A stretch of DNA of 21,833 bases from Phallusia fumigata (lineage: Eukaryota > Chordata > Ascidiacea > Phlebobranchia > Ascidiidae), in assembly GCA_008931825.1 (NCBI GenBank), contig QXVZ01023231.1:1-21833 (forward strand), read 5' to 3'. The notes beneath the pieces are model-generated. The model ran no database searches. It saw only the letters and a list, made by a program, of their open reading frames with translations, and had not been told where the DNA came from. Positions 18,534-21,833 of this stretch are shown one piece after another. Numbering within the stretch: position 1 is the stretch's first letter; every line of letters starts with the position of its first letter. The translations under genes and the position numbers were made by a program.

Positions 18534-20479
18534 CAGTGTTTTTCATCAAAGTTTTGCTGATTCTTTGCTATCAAGACCAACTTAGTCATCTGGATTGGAA
18601 GATTAGGTTACAGGATGGAATGGAACAATAGAAGGTTGACAAGTGCACTGATCTTTCCCTTGTTACCACCACAGGACGAAACCTTGTCAATTTCTGCCTT
18701 TTCGCTTCATTTCGGCTGCATTTTAACCAACTAGTATATTTTATGGGGCAACAGTGACCATATCTTAACATATTTTATTGGAGTGCTTGCATTCCGTGTT
18801 TCGTGAAAACCAACACATTTAGTTAAACAGCACATACTATAAGCACAAAGTTGTAATTTCAATGTCGTAAAAAGCGTTGCGCATTACCAATTGCACTTCG
18901 AAAAGGTGCAAACACAGACCGACAACAATCATAGAAAATGAATGGGTAAAATGATAAATCCAATAAATGCATGGAAATAATTGAACAATATAGAAAACAA
19001 TTTTAGTCATATCGGCCTGACTTCTACTCTACATGAATAGAATATCGATTGGGACTAAACAGCGTCAGGGATCAAAGGTCATTCACAACGCACAAACACG
19101 TTCCTTTTTTCTTGCACTGCACAAAGCTGTAAGTGTCAAACGCAATGCATTTGGCGATCAGGTAGCGTCCCATCAAACATTCCGTAAATGGAAATTGAAT
19201 TACGTTCTCTGGCATAAGCGAACGTGTTACATTCTTTCCAGTCTGATATTTGCTCGCTGTTTTGGGGCGATTCGTGGGCTTCGTGTTCGAAATCGCGAGC
19301 AGGAGATTCAAAACCTGAAATAATGAAAACGAATATTCACCCGTCCACCACGTTACAGCATTTATTTGGCCGTTGATATTGGTGGCCCCCAAATATCAAT
19401 TTACAAATTTAAATTAACTGTGTGTTAAAAAATTCTTGCATCACAAAACTTTTTTTGAATTAAAACCTTTAACGCAATTTAGGTTGGATATGAGAGTTAG
19501 AAAATAAATTATTGCGACACTGCGTGGAACGCTTTCATTCGGATACATGCAAACAACTATTGACACGGTTGGTTACAACTGCTTAACTTTTCAAGTGACC
19601 GAATAAATAAGGAATTTACTTGTACTTTTTTGTGATCACTTTCTGACGTTGTTTTAAGGTTTTTTTTCTTTTACAATCTTATACTTGATTCCTAAAAGTT
19701 GCTAACGGGACCTCTACAATGCAGCACTGTACTTTATCACTGTGAGTTCGTTTCATTGCAAATGGCGCATCACTATTTCTGGGGAACCGAAAAGACATTT
19801 CTATCATTTCTCAACGACATGCCTCATCTAACGTGGATAGTTACTTGGTCTGGCACTTGGCAAACGTCAAATCAATGACGCAATTTTATCTTTCCCAAGT
19901 GTCATTTGATATGTTCGCATTGTTACTGGTCTGCGGGAGGCTTTGCGGGCTGCTTCCGTCTTAACTACGGCCATCTCTCTTGCTGTTTGCCTTCGTTTTG
20001 TGCCACCTCGTTGTCAAAACCTTACAACCTTTTATAACAAGCCCAACTACACTGCTTTGAAATATTGAAATTGAAAGTTTTTTGTAACATTCCCAACAAT
20101 ACGCGTGATGATATATTCCCATATCGCCGAACAATTTTGATCACTTGTACGGTTGTGAGCGTTTGTTTCGCTCATTTGTTTACACACTGAGCCTGAACGT
20201 AAAAGTAACAGTTAAACACGGCAATACCAAAACTTACTTTGATACTTGTCGCCTGGAAAGATTTGAGATGTTGGCGACTGCCTGTTGTTTGTCGAATTCG
20301 CCATTTCCTTGCCTTCGATTTCGTTGTTTACTGGATCATGACAGGTAACCTGGAATTTATACGAGAAATATTATTTTGCAAGTGTTTTGTGGTCAATAAA
20401 TAAAAAATTGCCAGACCTCGTTGAGCGAAGGTTCCTGGGCCGAATGAACTTCTGCGGTGCTTGCTGCATTTGTATCCAT
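18534..20479 (-). CDS. Probable minus-strand gene, 5' exons; PP2C-like motif, possibly TAB1-like
   Basis: Exon 1 is 20417-20479 (ATG at 20479; MDTNAASTAEVHSAQEPSLN), exon 2 is 20238-20349 (112 nt, donor gtaagt, acceptor aattccag) and exon 3 starts at 19314 after attttcag. All three join in phase (0, then 1). Exon 3 is open to a TGA at 19136-19138 and holds ERNSISIYGMFDG, resembling the first PP2C motif (YG.FDG) but without the following HGG, as in pseudophosphatases such as TAB1 or in PHLPP. Either the protein ends at that TGA (117 aa), or exon 3 uses a weak donor at 19141 and continues in phase into 18534-18589 (donor gtaaga, acceptor aatccag). Intron 1 is only 67 nt with a weak gtctgg donor. 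The exon chain is fairly persuasive; the family is a guess from one motif, and the 3' end is unresolved. Confidence 0.42.
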
Positions 20480-21560
20480 CCACCTGTATCTAAAAACATT
20501 GATAGTATCTTTTAATTAACAAACGCTTCATTTTGAATGTAATTGTTTTAAGTACTATTCTAATGGCTATACGAATCTCCAATTTATTTTAAAAACGCCG
20601 ATTTATTTTGACAGCTGAAAAGGTCTGCCAGAATACTGGAGTTTAATGTAATCATGTGATTAAGTAGACGTTTTGAAGATTTCTTTTCAGTAAATTGATT
20701 TCGCTCTATACTAAAACATAAACGTAAAGAACACGTTGACAGTTGGGAATGTGCTGTAGTGTTGCGCAACTGCGAAACCAATGTGACAAAACTTTCAGAT
20801 GAAAAATAAAAACAGTTACCGATCCCACCTGTTATTACGTAGCATATTACATGTAAATGTCAAATACACTGATATGCCAGAACCTGTTCGTTATTGTTTC
20901 TTTCAGCAAAAACGCAGTGATGACGTCATTTTATGCACATTGTTTACNTGACAGGTAACCTGGAATTTATACGAGAAATATTATTTTGCAAGTGTTTTGT
21001 GGTCAATAAATAAAAAATTGCCAGACCTCGTTGAGCGAAGGTTCCTGGGCCGAATGAACTTCTGCGGTGCTTGCTGCATTTGTATCCATCCACCTGTATC
21101 TAAAAACATTGATAGTATCTTTTAATTAACAAACGCTTCATTTTGAATGTAATTGTTTTAAGTACTATTCTAATGGCTATACGAATCTCCAATTTATTTT
21201 AAAAACGCCGATTTATTTTGACAGCTGAAAAGGTCTGCCAGAATACTAGAGTTTAATGTAATCATGTGATTAAGTAGACGTTTTGAAGCTTTCTTTTCAG
21301 TGAATTGATTTCGCTCTATTATACTAAAACATAAACGTAAAGAACACGTTAACAATTGGGAATGTGCTGTAGTGTTGCGCAACTGCGAAACCAATGCGAC
21401 AAAACTTTCAGATGAAAAATAAAAACAGTTACCGATCCCACCTGTTATTACGTAGCATATTAAATGTAAATGTCAAATAAACTGATATGCCAGAACCTGT
21501 TCGTTACTGTTTCTTTCAGCAAAAACGCAGAGCAGGCGTCATTTTATGCACATTGTTTAC
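20339..21560 (+). repeat. Tandem near-identical copies flanking an N, duplicating exon 1 of the minus-strand gene
   Basis: Copy A is 20339-20947 and copy B is 20949-21560; the single N at 20948 lies exactly between them. Both start TGACAGGTAACCTGG and end GCACATTGTTTAC. They differ by scattered substitutions and a 3-nt insertion (ctctata versus ctctattata near 20704 and 21316). The coding exon 20417-20479 recurs identically at 21027-21089, and only the first 11 bases of exon 2 are present in copy B before the N. Allelic contig ends joined without merging is the simplest explanation. The pair of minus-strand open frames 20584-20781 and 21194-21394 is just this duplication and not two genes. 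Confidence 0.88.
21027..21089 (-). pseudogene. Second copy of the minus-strand gene's first coding exon (likely assembly duplicate)
   Basis: It is identical to 20417-20479, lies at the same offset in copy B, and has the same flanking acceptor-like and donor sequences. Exon 2 is cut off by the N, so this copy cannot encode the protein. It is best treated as the other allele, not as a gene or an extra exon. Confidence 0.6.
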
Positions 21561-21833
21561 CACTAAAAAAAATAAATGGGCCTGGCCCTAAAACAGCCAA
21601 GAGGGTGTCGTGAAATAAAAATTGGGTATAAACTACATGTTAAATCTGCAACCCAAATTTGTTTGTATTGGGTCTAAACTTACACGAGTGTTTAAAGGGC
21701 ATTTACTAACAGTGATTTTGTCAAACCAGAGGCAATGGGTTGCATGTGTTTGAATGAACATTAAAAGCACACCATAGTAATATGTAGAAATAATTATATA
21801 ACTTATACCTCTGGCTTGGCGGTATATATCTAT
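21561..21833. other. Right edge, no feature recognised
   Basis: AT-rich sequence after the duplicated block, possibly upstream of the minus-strand gene. There is no open frame, RNA gene or clear repeat. Confidence 0.35.

Noticed and set aside
19033..19323. Plus-strand 96-codon open frame
   Set aside because: It overlaps in antisense the minus-strand exon 19136-19314, which has splice-phase support and a recognisable motif.
20584..21394. Two similar minus-strand open frames (20584-20781 and 21194-21394) as a tandem gene pair
   Set aside because: They are the same stretch in the two copies of the duplication around the N, with no splice or similarity support.

Overview
This window is animal nuclear DNA from a compact, AT-rich genome. 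The genes are split by short GT-AG introns (many 70-500 nt), there are no operons of the bacterial kind, and the recognisable proteins (ARID2, WASHC3, an ALMS-motif centrosomal protein) are metazoan. The protein divergence from vertebrates, the intron sizes and the polymorphic duplicated contig ends fit an invertebrate chordate, most likely an ascidian such as Ciona. That assignment is an inference, not something the sequence proves.

Layout: (1) 1-2280, plus strand: the last four exons of an ALMS-motif protein (CEP295/ALMS1/C10orf90 group), ending with a poly(A) signal. A weak minus-strand terminal-exon candidate (2284-2451) would converge on it. (2) 2450-5930: no convincing gene. It holds a four-copy tandem repeat whose units each carry a small hairpin (3991-4294), a short inverted repeat, a tRNA-derived SINE-like piece, a 285-bp non-autonomous hAT element with a perfect 8-bp target-site duplication (5305-5589), and a second inverted-repeat element next to it. 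(3) 5924-7102, minus strand: a complete five-exon WASHC3 (CCDC53) gene of 199 aa. (4) 7103-8377: a divergent promoter interval with a GC-rich patch and a perfect GTCACGTGAC palindrome. (5) 8378-17162, plus strand: a complete ARID2 (BAF200) gene reconstructed as 19 coding exons with every splice phase matching, giving 1296 aa. It has an ARID domain, an armadillo-like helical region, an RFX-type DNA-binding domain, a long disordered region and the conserved C-terminal helical block. The C2H2 zinc fingers of vertebrate ARID2 were not found. (6) 17163-21833: the ARID2 3' UTR, then a probable minus-strand gene whose first three exons join in frame and reach a PP2C-like YGMFDG motif. Its identity is unsure (TAB1-like is one guess).

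WASHC3 is a subunit of the WASH complex that drives actin assembly on endosomes, and ARID2 is the DNA-targeting subunit of the PBAF chromatin remodeller. They share no pathway but are arranged head to head and may share a promoter.

The clearest structural oddity concerns the assembly. The only two N bases (12497 and 20948) each sit exactly between two near-identical tandem copies (about 250 and about 610 bp) that differ by scattered SNPs and small indels. This is what is expected when two allelic contig ends are joined instead of merged. One of these false duplications repeats the first coding exon of the minus-strand gene. I found no wholly new biological system; the better leads are listed as findings.
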